A stretch of DNA of 62,815 bases from an uncultured Robinsoniella sp. (GTDB lineage: Bacteria; Bacillota; Clostridia; Lachnospirales; Lachnospiraceae): assembly GCA_900540475.1 (NCBI GenBank), contig UQGG01000042.1:1-62815 (forward strand), given 5' to 3'. Below, in pieces: positions 51,200 through 59,213 of this stretch. The notes beneath the pieces were generated by a model. It had not been told where the DNA came from and made no database searches. It worked only from the letters and a program-made list of their open reading frames with translations. The number at the start of each line of letters is the position of its first letter. Within the stretch, counting starts at the first letter, position 1. A program made the translations under genes and the position numbers.

Positions 51200-51814
51200 T
51201 TATAAAAATGCCATCTGCTTTAACGCAGCTTTTAAAATGGCTTCTGTGTCCATATCATCCGTTAGTTCTGCTTTATTTACAGCCTTTAACGCATCTGTAT
51301 TGGAATAACCCAGTGCTGTCAGCGCCTGAACGGCTTCTCCTTTGCTATCCGTCATGCCGGCGGATGCTGCCAGATCATTCTGATTCGTCAGACGTTTATC
51401 AAATGCATCTTCCAGGCTCAGTTTATCCTTCAATTCCAGGATCACTTTCTGGGCGGTTTTATTGCCCACACCCGGAGCTTTGGCAATCGCTTTGGCATCT
51501 TCTGATAATATTGCAAACCGAAGATCATCTGCAGACAACGCCGTTAATACTCCAAGCGCCGCCTTTGGTCCAATTCCATTTACCCCAAGCAGCAGTTTGA
51601 ATATCTCAAGATCATCCTGGGAACAAAAACCGTACAGCTGCAATGCATCTTCTTTTACATGCATATAGGTATGAACGCAGACTTCTTTTCTGGCACCGGC
51701 AAGCCGGTCAGCATCTCTGCCCGAAACATATACCAGATAACCGATATTATTTACTTCCAGTATTACGCTGTTCTCATTCAGGGCAGCTACATCCCCACGT
51801 AAATATGCTATCAT
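51200..51814 (-). CDS. ruvA: Holliday junction DNA helicase RuvA
   Basis: The 204-residue RuvA has the N-terminal OB fold (MIAYLRGDVAALNENSVILEV), two helix-hairpin-helix motifs (LLGVNGIGPKAALGVL, APGVGNKTAQKVILELKDK) and the C-terminal UBA-like RuvB-binding domain (EAVQALTALGYSNTDA). It overlaps the Gx transporter gene by four bases. Confidence 0.97.
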   Translation of the reverse strand: MIAYLRGDVAALNENSVILEVNNIGYLVYVSGRDADRLAGARKEVCVHTYMHVKEDALQLYGFCSQDDLEIFKLLLGVNGIGPKAALGVLTALSADDLRFAILSEDAKAIAKAPGVGNKTAQKVILELKDKLSLEDAFDKRLTNQNDLAASAGMTDSKGEAVQALTALGYSNTDALKAVNKAELTDDMDTEAILKAALKQMAFL

Positions 51815-52311
51815 TTAAACATCTCCTTTGGCAGTCTTCTCTGCAGTTCTTTTCCTAATATTCCAATCAACAGCCCGGTAACCAACCCGGAAATCAGCAA
51901 TACCGGAAGGTAATAGAACAGGTTAAAATTATCAACTACTGCCACGGCTACCAGCAGCTGCCCTATATTATGTGTAATCCCGCCGCACATGCTGACACCT
52001 GCGATGGAAAATCCTTTGCTTTTTTTCAGCAGATACATCACTGCAAGACTTAAAAGTCCGCCTGCAAGGCTGTAAATAATACTGTACATACTGCCAAACA
52101 AAAATCCGCCCAGTACAATTCGCAAAACGGAAAGCAAAAATGCATCTTTTGCTCCCATAAAATATAAAACGCACAGGATGACGATATTCGTAAGTCCCAG
52201 TTTTACTCCCGGAACACCGAAATAAAATGGAATCAGGGTCTCCACATAAGTGACAATTAATGCCAGAGCCGTAAACACTCCAAAATATGCTGCTTTTCTT
52301 CTAGTTTCCAT
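51811..52311 (-). CDS. Gx transporter family protein (HepS-I/ECF S-component-like)
   Basis: The 166-residue polytopic membrane protein has ETLIPFYFGVPGVKLGLTNIV and GITHNIGQLLVA, signatures of the family once named heptaprenyl diphosphate synthase component I and resembling ECF S components. Its substrate is unknown. It is usually paired with a NusG-II domain protein, as here. The ATG at 52311 has AGGGG seven bases upstream. An in-frame upstream stretch begins MKEKRCRLVLFRGIK and resembles the frames in the 74-bp units before the NusG-II gene. Confidence 0.85.
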   Translation of the reverse strand: METRRKAAYFGVFTALALIVTYVETLIPFYFGVPGVKLGLTNIVILCVLYFMGAKDAFLLSVLRIVLGGFLFGSMYSIIYSLAGGLLSLAVMYLLKKSKGFSIAGVSMCGGITHNIGQLLVAVAVVDNFNLFYYLPVLLISGLVTGLLIGILGKELQRRLPKEMFK

Positions 52312-52454
52312 TTTTATACCCCTGAATAGCACAAGCCGGCAACGCTTTTCCTTCATTCGTAGTTTGAAAGCGATTCTCTTACAGCTTCCATAATATCTGT
52401 CTGATTTTTCATTTTTTTTCAATCAGACAGGGGATTCCGCCAAAGGGGATGCTT

Positions 52455-52811
52455 TTAGCCGGCTACTGCATCATAATCAGAAGCTTCCTTCGTCCCTTCT
52501 ATCCGAACCACAATTTTATAGGGAAGGCAGATAATGGATTCCCCTGATTTACTGATGGCTTTCTGGTGGACACAGAGCTTGTCCGGACACTCTGCCGATA
52601 TCATATCTGCTTTTCCGTCCTTAATCTCCAGGGTATTAGTCCCATTAATCTCAATCACCTGATCCTCTGCAAGGGAATAGATACCGAATTCCTTGCCATC
52701 TACCATGATCTGAACCATATTTCCATCCTTTTGAAATATCATATATCCAACAAATGCAATGAGAGCAACCGCTATTACAGCACCTGCCAGTATCCAGTCA
52801 TTTTTTTTCAT
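52455..52811 (-). CDS. NusG domain II-containing protein
   Basis: The 118-residue protein has an N-terminal membrane anchor (about 7-27) and an external NusG-II-like beta domain (EIKDGKADMISAECPDKLCVHQ, GESIICLPYKIVVRIEG) with a conserved CxxxxC. The function is unknown; in clostridia it accompanies Gx transporters and flavin/redox genes. It starts at the ATG at 52811 after AGGGG, directly following the tandem 74-bp repeats. Confidence 0.88.
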   Translation of the reverse strand: MKKNDWILAGAVIAVALIAFVGYMIFQKDGNMVQIMVDGKEFGIYSLAEDQVIEINGTNTLEIKDGKADMISAECPDKLCVHQKAISKSGESIICLPYKIVVRIEGTKEASDYDAVAG

Positions 52812-52813
52812 TA

Positions 52814-52961
52814 TTATACCCCTTCATACCGCAGACAGGTCTGCGGTATTGCACCAATAGAAAGTTTGAAACGCTTTTGTTTCAAACTTATACCCCTGCA
52901 TACCGCAGGCAGGTCTGCGGTACTGCTTCAATAGAAAGTATGGAACGCTTTTGTTCCAAAC
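52814..52961 (-). repeat. tandem 74-bp structured units in the NusG-II/Gx/ruvAB leader
   Basis: Two units (52814-52887, 52888-52961) repeat with an exact 74-base period; a third partial unit starts at 52962. On the mRNA each unit holds a GTTTG(A/G)AAC-AAAAGC-GTT(T/C)CA hairpin and an ACCGCAG/CTGCGGT hairpin, and ends AGGGGTATAA. The first stem shows a paired A-to-G and T-to-C change between units. Each unit also contains a 23-codon frame (TTG start after AGGAG or AGGGG, ending GTATAA; 52814-52885 and 52888-52959), but the differences favour conserved pairing over conserved peptide. Confidence 0.75.
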
Positions 52962-53038
52962 TTATGCTCCTGAATCGTGCACACCAGAACGTATTAGAAA
53001 AATACTCTTTGCTCTATGTGTTTCTAAATATCCTGTAC

Positions 53039-53067
53039 ATGATAGCACAGATTTTTCAAAAATTCAA
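53039..53067 (-). promoter_or_regulatory. promoter of the NusG-II/Gx/ruvAB operon
   Basis: On the minus strand, TTGAAT (53062-53067) and TATCAT (53039-53044) are separated by 17 bases, predicting a leader of about 220 bases that contains the tandem 74-bp units. Confidence 0.6.
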
Positions 53068-53109
53068 CCATATGTTCGAAAAAGGTTTCAGTAAACAAGA
53101 GGACGATTT

Positions 53110-53697
53110 TCAAATGCTCTCCATAACCCGGATCTCCTGACGCTGTCTCCAGTCTGCCTCATTTACCATTACCAGGAATCCCCGTGCATTTTTTACCTGC
53201 CAGTCATAAAATGCTTTTTTCGGCACTGCAAATGCTTCCATGATGCTCATAATCGTTCCACCATGAACTACGATTGCGGCTCTTCCGATTTTTTTGGTTA
53301 GGATATCATCCACGGTGTCCTGAAATGCAAGGCGGCATCTGCTGCGAAACATATCCTGGCTTTCTCCGCCGGGAAAAGGCAAGGTTCCCTGGCTGTCGAT
53401 CCATGCCTGATAGGCAGGATTTCCATCCAGTTCTTTATAATTCTTATTTTCAAATTCCCCAAAGCTGCATTCCCTGAAATCATCTATAATTTCATAGGGC
53501 TGCCCCGGATAGATTTTCTCTGCTGTCTCGATGCATCTTTTCATAGGACTTGCATAAATACGGTCCACAGAAGGATATTTTTTCTGCATCAGCAGTTCCA
53601 TTCCTTTTTCGCAGAGTGGTTCGTCTGTTGTCCCAATATAGCGTCCCAGCAGATTTCCTTCTGTTTTGGAATGGCGGATCAATAAAAGCTCAGGCAT
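53110..53697 (-). CDS. cobC: histidine phosphatase, probable alpha-ribazole phosphatase CobC
   Basis: The 195-residue protein has the phosphohistidine motif LLIRHSKTEGN, IYASPMKRCIETA, ECSFGEFENKNYKEL and VVHGGTIMSIM. In the cobalamin operon context it should remove phosphate from alpha-ribazole 5'-phosphate or cobalamin phosphate. It overlaps the preceding CobU-like gene by 8 bases. Confidence 0.88.
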   Translation of the reverse strand: MPELLLIRHSKTEGNLLGRYIGTTDEPLCEKGMELLMQKKYPSVDRIYASPMKRCIETAEKIYPGQPYEIIDDFRECSFGEFENKNYKELDGNPAYQAWIDSQGTLPFPGGESQDMFRSRCRLAFQDTVDDILTKKIGRAAIVVHGGTIMSIMEAFAVPKKAFYDWQVKNARGFLVMVNEADWRQRQEIRVMESI

Positions 53698-54076
53698 GTT
53701 TGATCACCGTACCCAATCCGCAGATAACCCACACTACTTCGTCGGAATATTCAGCCGCTTTACAGCAAAGCCTTCCTACTGCTTCCCGATATTCCCGGTC
53801 AAACTTTTCAATTGGAACTACTCCATAGCCCAGTTCATTGCATACAATAATAATTTCCGGATTATTTTCATATAACATATCTACAAGACCTGCCGGATTT
53901 TCTCCCTGCCGAATCATTCTCTTAATATATTCATGAAAGTGGAAAATCCCCCTGCAGCTTTTTATGTCTTCCTGCTTACATGTTATCCCGTCTATAAAAT
54001 CTGATTCTGACAACTGATACCGCTCACAGGCTGCTTTTTTCTTCCCCTGGAAAGCACCGCCGATTACAAGTTTCAT
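53690..54076 (-). CDS. short CobU-like protein with an altered P-loop
   Basis: The 128-residue product aligns with CobU (start KLVIGGAFQGKKKAA, and VCNELGYGVVPIEKFDREYREAVG matching the TNEVGxGIVP region) but is shorter than the normal 175-180 residues. The P-loop ends GKK rather than GKS/T, and the region with the guanylylated histidine is not recognisable. A true paralog of CobU lies two genes upstream. Its function is uncertain: a regulatory subunit, a kinase-only form or a decaying copy. The ATG at 54076 follows AAGGA. Confidence 0.78.
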   Translation of the reverse strand: MKLVIGGAFQGKKKAACERYQLSESDFIDGITCKQEDIKSCRGIFHFHEYIKRMIRQGENPAGLVDMLYENNPEIIIVCNELGYGVVPIEKFDREYREAVGRLCCKAAEYSDEVVWVICGLGTVIKHA

Positions 54077-54128
54077 AGTCTGTTCCTTTCTGTTGTTTCT
54101 AAATTCAATGGTTTCTTGCTCTTCTGAC

Positions 54129-54899
54129 TTACAGTCCAATAATTTTTGCTGCAATTACAACTGCAGCCGCCATCACCAGTTCACATACCTGCAGAAAAAA
54201 TCCAGCCAGATCTCCGGTAATTCCACCGAATTTCTGATAGGACATATAGCGGTAATAAACAAACATCAAAAGGGCGCTGATCAAACAAACGGTTCCTAGA
54301 ACCGGCTCAAGGAGAATCATTCCCACAGCGCACAAAAGGATATAGAGAAGCATGACCGTCTTTACCCTGCTCTTTACAGCCATATCTGAGAAGGTTGCTG
54401 CCAGTCCGGTATTCTTCGCCATCCGAAAGCTCACAATTGCAAGACCGCTGAGTGCTCTAGACAGCACAAAACCGATTGCCAGCACCGAAAGCATTCTGGC
54501 ATTTGTCTCTGAATAACATCCGAACAGTAAAAAAAAGTAACATATCCCAACGATGATTGCAAATGCCCCCGCATGGGAATCTTTCAGTATTTCCAGTTTC
54601 TGATCCATGGGTTTATAGGAACTTAAGGCGTCCGAGGTGTCCAGCAAGCCATCCAGATGAATCCCTCCGGTTATGAGAACCGGTATCATCATCAGAATAA
54701 CCGTATAAAATGAATTACCAAAACCTGCATAGCCCTGAATATAATTCCACAAAAGTATGACTGCTCCAATGACCGCGCCTATGACCGGAAAGAAACACAT
54801 GGCATATTTCATATTATCCTTTGTCCATTCCGTCCGGGGCATAGGGATCTTGGAATACATTGCAAATGCAATGATAAAACTATTCCCTAATTTCTTCAT
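54129..54899 (-). CDS. cobS: adenosylcobinamide-GDP ribazoletransferase
   Basis: The 256-residue membrane enzyme joins adenosylcobinamide-GDP to alpha-ribazole (phosphate) to make cobalamin. The motifs FFPVIGAVIGAV and GGIHLDGLLDTSDAL (metal-binding acidic residues), and several hydrophobic helices, match CobS. GGGAGG precedes the ATG at 54899, which overlaps the cobU stop by four bases. Confidence 0.96.
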   Translation of the reverse strand: MKKLGNSFIIAFAMYSKIPMPRTEWTKDNMKYAMCFFPVIGAVIGAVILLWNYIQGYAGFGNSFYTVILMMIPVLITGGIHLDGLLDTSDALSSYKPMDQKLEILKDSHAGAFAIIVGICYFFLLFGCYSETNARMLSVLAIGFVLSRALSGLAIVSFRMAKNTGLAATFSDMAVKSRVKTVMLLYILLCAVGMILLEPVLGTVCLISALLMFVYYRYMSYQKFGGITGDLAGFFLQVCELVMAAAVVIAAKIIGL

Positions 54900-55423
54900 G
54901 AATCCATCCTCCCTTTTCTCACAAGCGGAATACCGCATACCACTTCGGTAACAGTATCTGCCTCTTTAGCCAGTTCCTGATTGATGGCTCCCAAATTTTC
55001 TAGGTACTGTTTGGTTGCAGGGTCGTATTCCTGACCATCGGAAAATACCTCATTTGTCACTACCACCAGGGCTTTTACCTGGGATAAAACAGATTGGATT
55101 CCCTGTAAGATGGATTCCACCATCTGTTCTTTGGCACCGCCTGGCGCATACATTTCATTTGCCGCCAGATTAGACATACATTCCAATAATACAATTCCAT
55201 CCGGCGGAAGTTTCACGGAACTGAGATTCGTATAGCATTCAATGGTCTGGAAGTTCTTGGCAGCACGCATTTTACGATGCCTTTCAATTCTTCTGTCCCC
55301 TTCTGCGTCAAAGCTCATCATTGTTGCAATATATACTCTGGTTCCTTCTCCAAGCCGGATAATCTGTTCTTCCGCGTAAGCAGATTTCCCGCTTCCGCTG
55401 CCTCCTGTTACGATCATTAACAT
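54896..55423 (-). CDS. cobU: adenosylcobinamide kinase / guanylyltransferase
   Basis: The 175-residue bifunctional enzyme phosphorylates adenosylcobinamide and then transfers GMP to it. The P-loop GGSGSGKSAYAEEQ, the ERHRKMR region with the guanylylated histidine, and VVVTNEVFSDG are present. The ATG at 55423 lies seven bases after GGAGG. That ribosome binding site lies at the end of a hairpin element related to the 74-bp units of the NusG-II leader. Confidence 0.95.
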   Translation of the reverse strand: MLMIVTGGSGSGKSAYAEEQIIRLGEGTRVYIATMMSFDAEGDRRIERHRKMRAAKNFQTIECYTNLSSVKLPPDGIVLLECMSNLAANEMYAPGGAKEQMVESILQGIQSVLSQVKALVVVTNEVFSDGQEYDPATKQYLENLGAINQELAKEADTVTEVVCGIPLVRKGRMDS

Positions 55424-55475
55424 ATCTATACCTCCTGCAGTACCGCAGACTGGTCTGCCGCACTGCACCAATCGT
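55424..55475 (-). repeat. copy of the 74-bp-unit hairpin before cobU
   Basis: On the mRNA, CGATTGGTGCAGTGCGGCAG and the following arm CAGTCTGCGGTACTGC form a hairpin (one mismatch, one wobble). It is followed by AGGAGGTATAGATATG. The block matches the second half of the tandem units at 52814-52961. The 23-codon frame seen there is not complete here. Confidence 0.7.
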
Positions 55476-55487
55476 ATTTTAAACCCT

Positions 55488-56537
55488 TTATGACAAAGGC
55501 TTGTATTCTTCCACTTTTATATCCTGAAACGTACTCATTCCATTATAAACTGCCGCTGCCATCTCCAAAACCGGAAACAGGGTTACTGCACCGGTACCCT
55601 CACCCAGACACATGTCACAGGTAAGTGCCGCTTCCATCTTCAGCGCTTCCAGAATCAGATGGGCTGCAGGTTCTTTGGATACGTGGGAAACCAGCATGTA
55701 CGCTTTTGCCAAAGGACAGATATTCACAGCTGCAAGCGCCGCCACGGATGAAATAAATCCATCGATTACAATGGGCACGCCGTATGCTGCTCCGCCTAAA
55801 AATACGCCTGCAAGTCCGGCGATATCCAGACCGCCTACTTTTGATAACACATCTATGGCATCCTGAGGGTCTGGCGTGTGAAGTGCAATCGCTTTTTTTA
55901 TCGTGTCGATCTTACGTTTGAAGCCTTCTGAAGAAAGTCCTGCGCCCTTTCCGGTAACCACTTCCACTGATGTATGTAAAAGGACCGAGGCAACCGCACT
56001 GCTGGTTGTGGTATTACCAATCCCCATCTCTCCGGTAGCAATGATACGGTATCCCTTTTCTTTTAATTCAGCAACCATTTGAATTCCCGTTTCAATAGCC
56101 AGTATAGTCTCTTCTCTGGTCATTGCCGGTTCTTTTGCCATGTTCCTGGTTCCGTAAGCAATTTTGTGGTTAATAATGCAGGTATCTCTTGCAACTCCGA
56201 TATCCACCGGGAAAATATCCGCTTTGGCAACCCGGCACATGATACTCGCTGTAGCCTGTTCTTTCATAAAATTCTCCGATACGATTGCTGTCACTTCCTG
56301 CCCGGTCTGGGTCACGCCCTCTTCTACCACACCATTGTCTGCACACATTACAACTAATGCTTTTTTCGCCAGATCAATATTACTGCTTCTTGTCATCCCG
56401 GAAATTTTCACAAGATAATCTTCCATTTTACCCAGGCTGTGCAGCGGCTTTGCAATACTGTCCCACCTTTTCCTGCAGTCGTTCATTGCCCCCTCATCTG
56501 GCTCTTTTACAGTCAGAAGCACTTCTTCTAATGTCAT
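55488..56537 (-). CDS. cobT: nicotinate-nucleotide--dimethylbenzimidazole phosphoribosyltransferase
   Basis: The 349-residue enzyme activates the lower ligand base to alpha-ribazole 5'-phosphate. The motifs GEMGIGNTTTSSAVASVL, GLDIAGLAGVFLGGAAYGVPIVIDGFISS and the catalytic-glutamate loop LGEGTGAVTLFPVL are intact. The ATG at 56537 has GGAGG eight bases upstream. It is the first gene of cobT-cobU-cobS-(cobU-like)-cobC. No cobalamin riboswitch was recognised in the short leader. Confidence 0.96.
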   Translation of the reverse strand: MTLEEVLLTVKEPDEGAMNDCRKRWDSIAKPLHSLGKMEDYLVKISGMTRSSNIDLAKKALVVMCADNGVVEEGVTQTGQEVTAIVSENFMKEQATASIMCRVAKADIFPVDIGVARDTCIINHKIAYGTRNMAKEPAMTREETILAIETGIQMVAELKEKGYRIIATGEMGIGNTTTSSAVASVLLHTSVEVVTGKGAGLSSEGFKRKIDTIKKAIALHTPDPQDAIDVLSKVGGLDIAGLAGVFLGGAAYGVPIVIDGFISSVAALAAVNICPLAKAYMLVSHVSKEPAAHLILEALKMEAALTCDMCLGEGTGAVTLFPVLEMAAAVYNGMSTFQDIKVEEYKPLS

Positions 56538-56584
56538 TTGTAAGTCCTCCACTTTTTTAATTTTCAAAAAACTCTTTAGATAAT

Positions 56585-56613
56585 ATAATAAGTTACAATA
56601 ATTTTCATGTCAA
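56585..56613 (-). promoter_or_regulatory. cobT operon promoter
   Basis: On the minus strand, TTGACA (56608-56613) and TATTAT (56585-56590) are separated by 17 bases. The leader is only about 45 bases, too short for a riboswitch. Confidence 0.82.
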
Positions 56614-56634
56614 GGGAAAGAATGAGGGGCGCCG

Positions 56635-56666
56635 GACAAAAAAAGAGGCGATGTCTGAACATCGCC
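56635..56666 (-). terminator. terminator of the wall hydrolase operon
   Basis: On the minus strand GGCGATGT (56666-56659) pairs with ACATCGCC (56654-56647) around a four-base loop and is followed by TCTTTTTTT. Confidence 0.88.
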
Positions 56667-56686
56667 CCCAAAGATTCTCATATAAA

Positions 56687-58117
56687 TTATAAATAACTTA
56701 AAGCATCTAATTTCTCACTGTTGTATCTTGTCTGGTAAAGTGGGAAGCAATTAATGCGATATCTGTATAATTGATTAATAAAGCTTCTGTTTGACGTCCC
56801 ATTCGTGATTCCTGCTGCTTTTACTGCAAGTGCTGCAGAATAAGCTCCATGCTGGATTGAGTAGCTGAATACACTTCCTTTTACCACATCCGGGCGGAAC
56901 TTGATGTTGATGCCCATATTCATCAGATACCTTTCGGTTTCATCATAGTATTCCTGTTTTGCAAATTCATCCTGATATGCAGCAAAGATTTTAGGCGCTC
57001 TGGCATAAATAGTCTGCCATGCCCGGAAGAAACTCTTGTTGCCTTTCAGCTTTGCCTTATTTTTATCGGTAACTGCATATGCTGCGTATTTACTAAATTC
57101 TCTAAACGTAATTGGATCTTTGGAATAACAGTATTTTACCAATGGAAGCAGGGAATAGCGATAATCAAACTGATACTTTCCACAGGCGTTTCCATTGTCT
57201 CCCCCAGTCTGTCCATAAGCCTCCGGTCCGGATTCATATTTCGTAAAGAATAACATTTCCTGGGAAACTGACCCGCCGCCACTTGGATTATTTACATTCT
57301 GATTACATTTTCCGCTTGAATCAACCTGATAGGTAACTCCATTCACGGTTATTGTGGTACTTTTATACATAATTCCATTATCACCAAAATAATACAAAGC
57401 ACCTTCGATATTCTGCAAGCCTTTTACCATAATGCCTTTACTTGTAAAATAATATGTATTTCCGCTGATATTCTGCCAGTCTGTAGCTGATTTACCATCG
57501 CTCTGGAAGTAATACTGGGCATTGTTAACCGTCTGCCAGCCTTTTTGCATAATACCCGTTGCAGAGAATAAATAATATTTTCCGCCCATTTTGCGCAGAC
57601 CTGTAGATGCATAACCGTCTTTATTGGTCTTGCGGAAATAATACCGGTTTCCTTTTATGGTTCTAAAACCAAATTTCATCGCTCCGCTGCTGTCAAAATA
57701 ATATCGCTTTCCACTGATCTTACGAAGACCGGTAAGCATAATACCCTTGCTGTTGCAATAATATTTTTTCCCTTTTACCGTAAAAAATCCAGTCTTCATT
57801 TTACCGGAACTCGTATAATAATACCATTTGTTTCCGATCTGATACCAGCCCTTGCGGAAATTTGGAATCCATTTTCCATCTGCTCCCACAAAGTACTTTG
57901 TTCCGTTGCTTACGATCCACTTATTTTTTACCATGTAGCCCTTAGAATTGAGATAGTAATCTCCGATCCATCGGCTTGTTGCCTTTTTACCATTATTATT
58001 GATATAATAGTAATTCCCTTTTGCAGTCTGTCTCCAATCCGCCTTCGCATTCAATGGCTGAGTTACGATAAATGCGACGAACATCACTGCGACAGCTGTT
58101 AATATCTTTTTTTTCAC
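56687..58117 (-). CDS. secreted cell-wall-binding protein with putative lysozyme-like domain
   Basis: The 476-residue product has a signal peptide (about 1-27, ending AKA). About eleven wall-binding repeats follow (patterns such as GKRYYFDSSGAMKFG and NQWYYYTSSGKMKTG), then a short G/S linker, and then a C-terminal domain of about 185 residues. That domain begins FFTKYESGPEAYG and contains NACGKYQFDYRYSLLP, a Glu followed by a GKYQF-type loop as in lysozyme-like transglycosylases. The enzymatic assignment is inferred. The GTG at 58117 follows AGGGAG. It is 37 bases downstream of the SleB-like gene, in one operon. Confidence 0.75.
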   Translation of the reverse strand: MKKKILTAVAVMFVAFIVTQPLNAKADWRQTAKGNYYYINNNGKKATSRWIGDYYLNSKGYMVKNKWIVSNGTKYFVGADGKWIPNFRKGWYQIGNKWYYYTSSGKMKTGFFTVKGKKYYCNSKGIMLTGLRKISGKRYYFDSSGAMKFGFRTIKGNRYYFRKTNKDGYASTGLRKMGGKYYLFSATGIMQKGWQTVNNAQYYFQSDGKSATDWQNISGNTYYFTSKGIMVKGLQNIEGALYYFGDNGIMYKSTTITVNGVTYQVDSSGKCNQNVNNPSGGGSVSQEMLFFTKYESGPEAYGQTGGDNGNACGKYQFDYRYSLLPLVKYCYSKDPITFREFSKYAAYAVTDKNKAKLKGNKSFFRAWQTIYARAPKIFAAYQDEFAKQEYYDETERYLMNMGINIKFRPDVVKGSVFSYSIQHGAYSAALAVKAAGITNGTSNRSFINQLYRYRINCFPLYQTRYNSEKLDALSYL

Positions 58118-58154
58118 TTGTAAAATCTCCCTGTGCAATCTTCATCATACGATG

Positions 58155-58895
58155 TTAATAAGTTTTGCGGAAGTAATGGTCACCAATCTTTAACGGTCCC
58201 CATACTCCAGTTGTAAAATACAGATATCCAGGTACATTATTCACTCCCGAAAGAGCATCTTTTGCAGCCTTGATACATTCGGATGGTACAGCCTGACCGC
58301 TTTCTAACGTCCAGCTTAGCATTCCATTCATTGCAGGCGTAAACTGCCCGCTCTGATATACGACCTCCTGTATTGTATCCGGGAAACTGCTGTCATGGAC
58401 CCGATTTAAAATCACATTCGCCACAGCAAGTTTTCCTTCATAGGACTGATTCCCTGCTTCCAGATAAGTGATTGCAGACAACAGCCGTACATCTTTTGTA
58501 CTCCGAATTTTTCCAGGAACTTTTTTACCGTTTTTACCGGCATAGTACATACCCACCCACTGGTTCCTGACCATAACTCCATTCTTACCATAATAGTAGT
58601 CTCCTACCCATTGGTTCGTAATACGCCCTTTCTCGTAATCGCAATAATACCATTTCTTTTTTACCTTAATTCGTCCGGTTTTCAGCCATCCCCTGGAATC
58701 AAAGTAATAATATTTACCATTAATTCTTTTCCATTTGTTCTTTACGTACTTTTTTCTAACCGTATTTTCTGAAGAAACTGTGTATTTCCAGCGGTCTCCT
58801 TTGTAACGCTTCCATGCTGCCTGGCTGTCCATAGATATAGAAGCCAGCAAAACAAACAATAGAACCAATGACAATATTCTTTTAAATTCTTTCAT
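58155..58895 (-). CDS. SleB-type cell wall hydrolase with wall-binding repeats
   Basis: The 246-residue product has a signal peptide (about 1-26), three to four wall-binding repeats (GKYYYFDSRGWLKTG, VGDYYYGKNGVMVRN) and a C-terminal Hydrolase_2/SleB domain. The latter has LLSAITYLEAGNQSYEGKLA, ANVILNRVHDSSFPDTIQEVV and GQFTPAMNG. This domain cleaves spore cortex or wall peptidoglycan; the catalytic Glu is in YLEAGNQSYEG. AAGGA precedes the ATG, and a consensus promoter lies at 58969-58997. Confidence 0.92.
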   Translation of the reverse strand: MKEFKRILSLVLLFVLLASISMDSQAAWKRYKGDRWKYTVSSENTVRKKYVKNKWKRINGKYYYFDSRGWLKTGRIKVKKKWYYCDYEKGRITNQWVGDYYYGKNGVMVRNQWVGMYYAGKNGKKVPGKIRSTKDVRLLSAITYLEAGNQSYEGKLAVANVILNRVHDSSFPDTIQEVVYQSGQFTPAMNGMLSWTLESGQAVPSECIKAAKDALSGVNNVPGYLYFTTGVWGPLKIGDHYFRKTY

Positions 58896-58968
58896 ACTCG
58901 TTCCTTTCGTGAAACTCCCCGTGGAACCCCTCGTATATTTATTACGATTATATTAAGAATATGAAGAT

Positions 58969-58997
58969 ATTATAAAACATTTACTAGTATTTGTCAA
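58969..58997 (-). promoter_or_regulatory. promoter of the wall hydrolase operon
   Basis: On the minus strand, a consensus TTGACA (58992-58997) and TATAAT (58969-58974) are separated by 17 bases. A vegetative sigma-A promoter argues against a purely spore-specific role for the SleB-like gene. Confidence 0.87.
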
Positions 58998-59020
58998 TTT
59001 TTTGTTTCATTTCTATTTCG

Positions 59021-59176
59021 ACAGAAACAGCGGCATGTTACTGTTCACTCCGTGACCAGTAACTGCATAAATCCATTTAAAATCGCCTTTGGCGATGGGA
59101 TTTATGCACTCCTGAATCACTTTTTCACGCACTGTGCAGTAAATGCACAGTACTGTCTGAACAGAAACAGCGGCAT
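59021..59176 (+). repeat. dispersed intergenic repeat R2 copy 2 with flanking direct repeats
   Basis: The part at 59079-59157 matches the 50011-50093 element in reverse orientation in the window. It contains ATCGCC-TTT-GGCGAT and CTGTGCA/TGCACAG pairings. It is bracketed by direct repeats ACAGAAACAGCGGCAT at 59021 and 59161, the first followed by a GTTACTG/CAGTAAC hairpin. No coding sequence is supported in 58896-59213. Confidence 0.55.
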
Positions 59177-59198
59177 TCGAAATTAATCGAATGCCGCT
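59169..59198 (-). terminator. hairpin after spoIVA
   Basis: AGCGGCATTCGA (59169-59180) pairs perfectly with TCGAATGCCGCT (59187-59198). The minus strand then reads GTTTCTGTT, a weak T-run, 16 bases after the spoIVA stop. Confidence 0.6.
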
Positions 59199-59213
59199 GC
59201 ATTTGCTGATTGC

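Noticed and set aside
52812..53108. Cobalamin riboswitch in the NusG-II leader, suggested by AGACCTGCCTGC-like bases resembling a B12 box
   Set aside because: The similarity is limited to the palindromic arm, the unit repeats every 74 bases, and the rest of the riboswitch core is missing.
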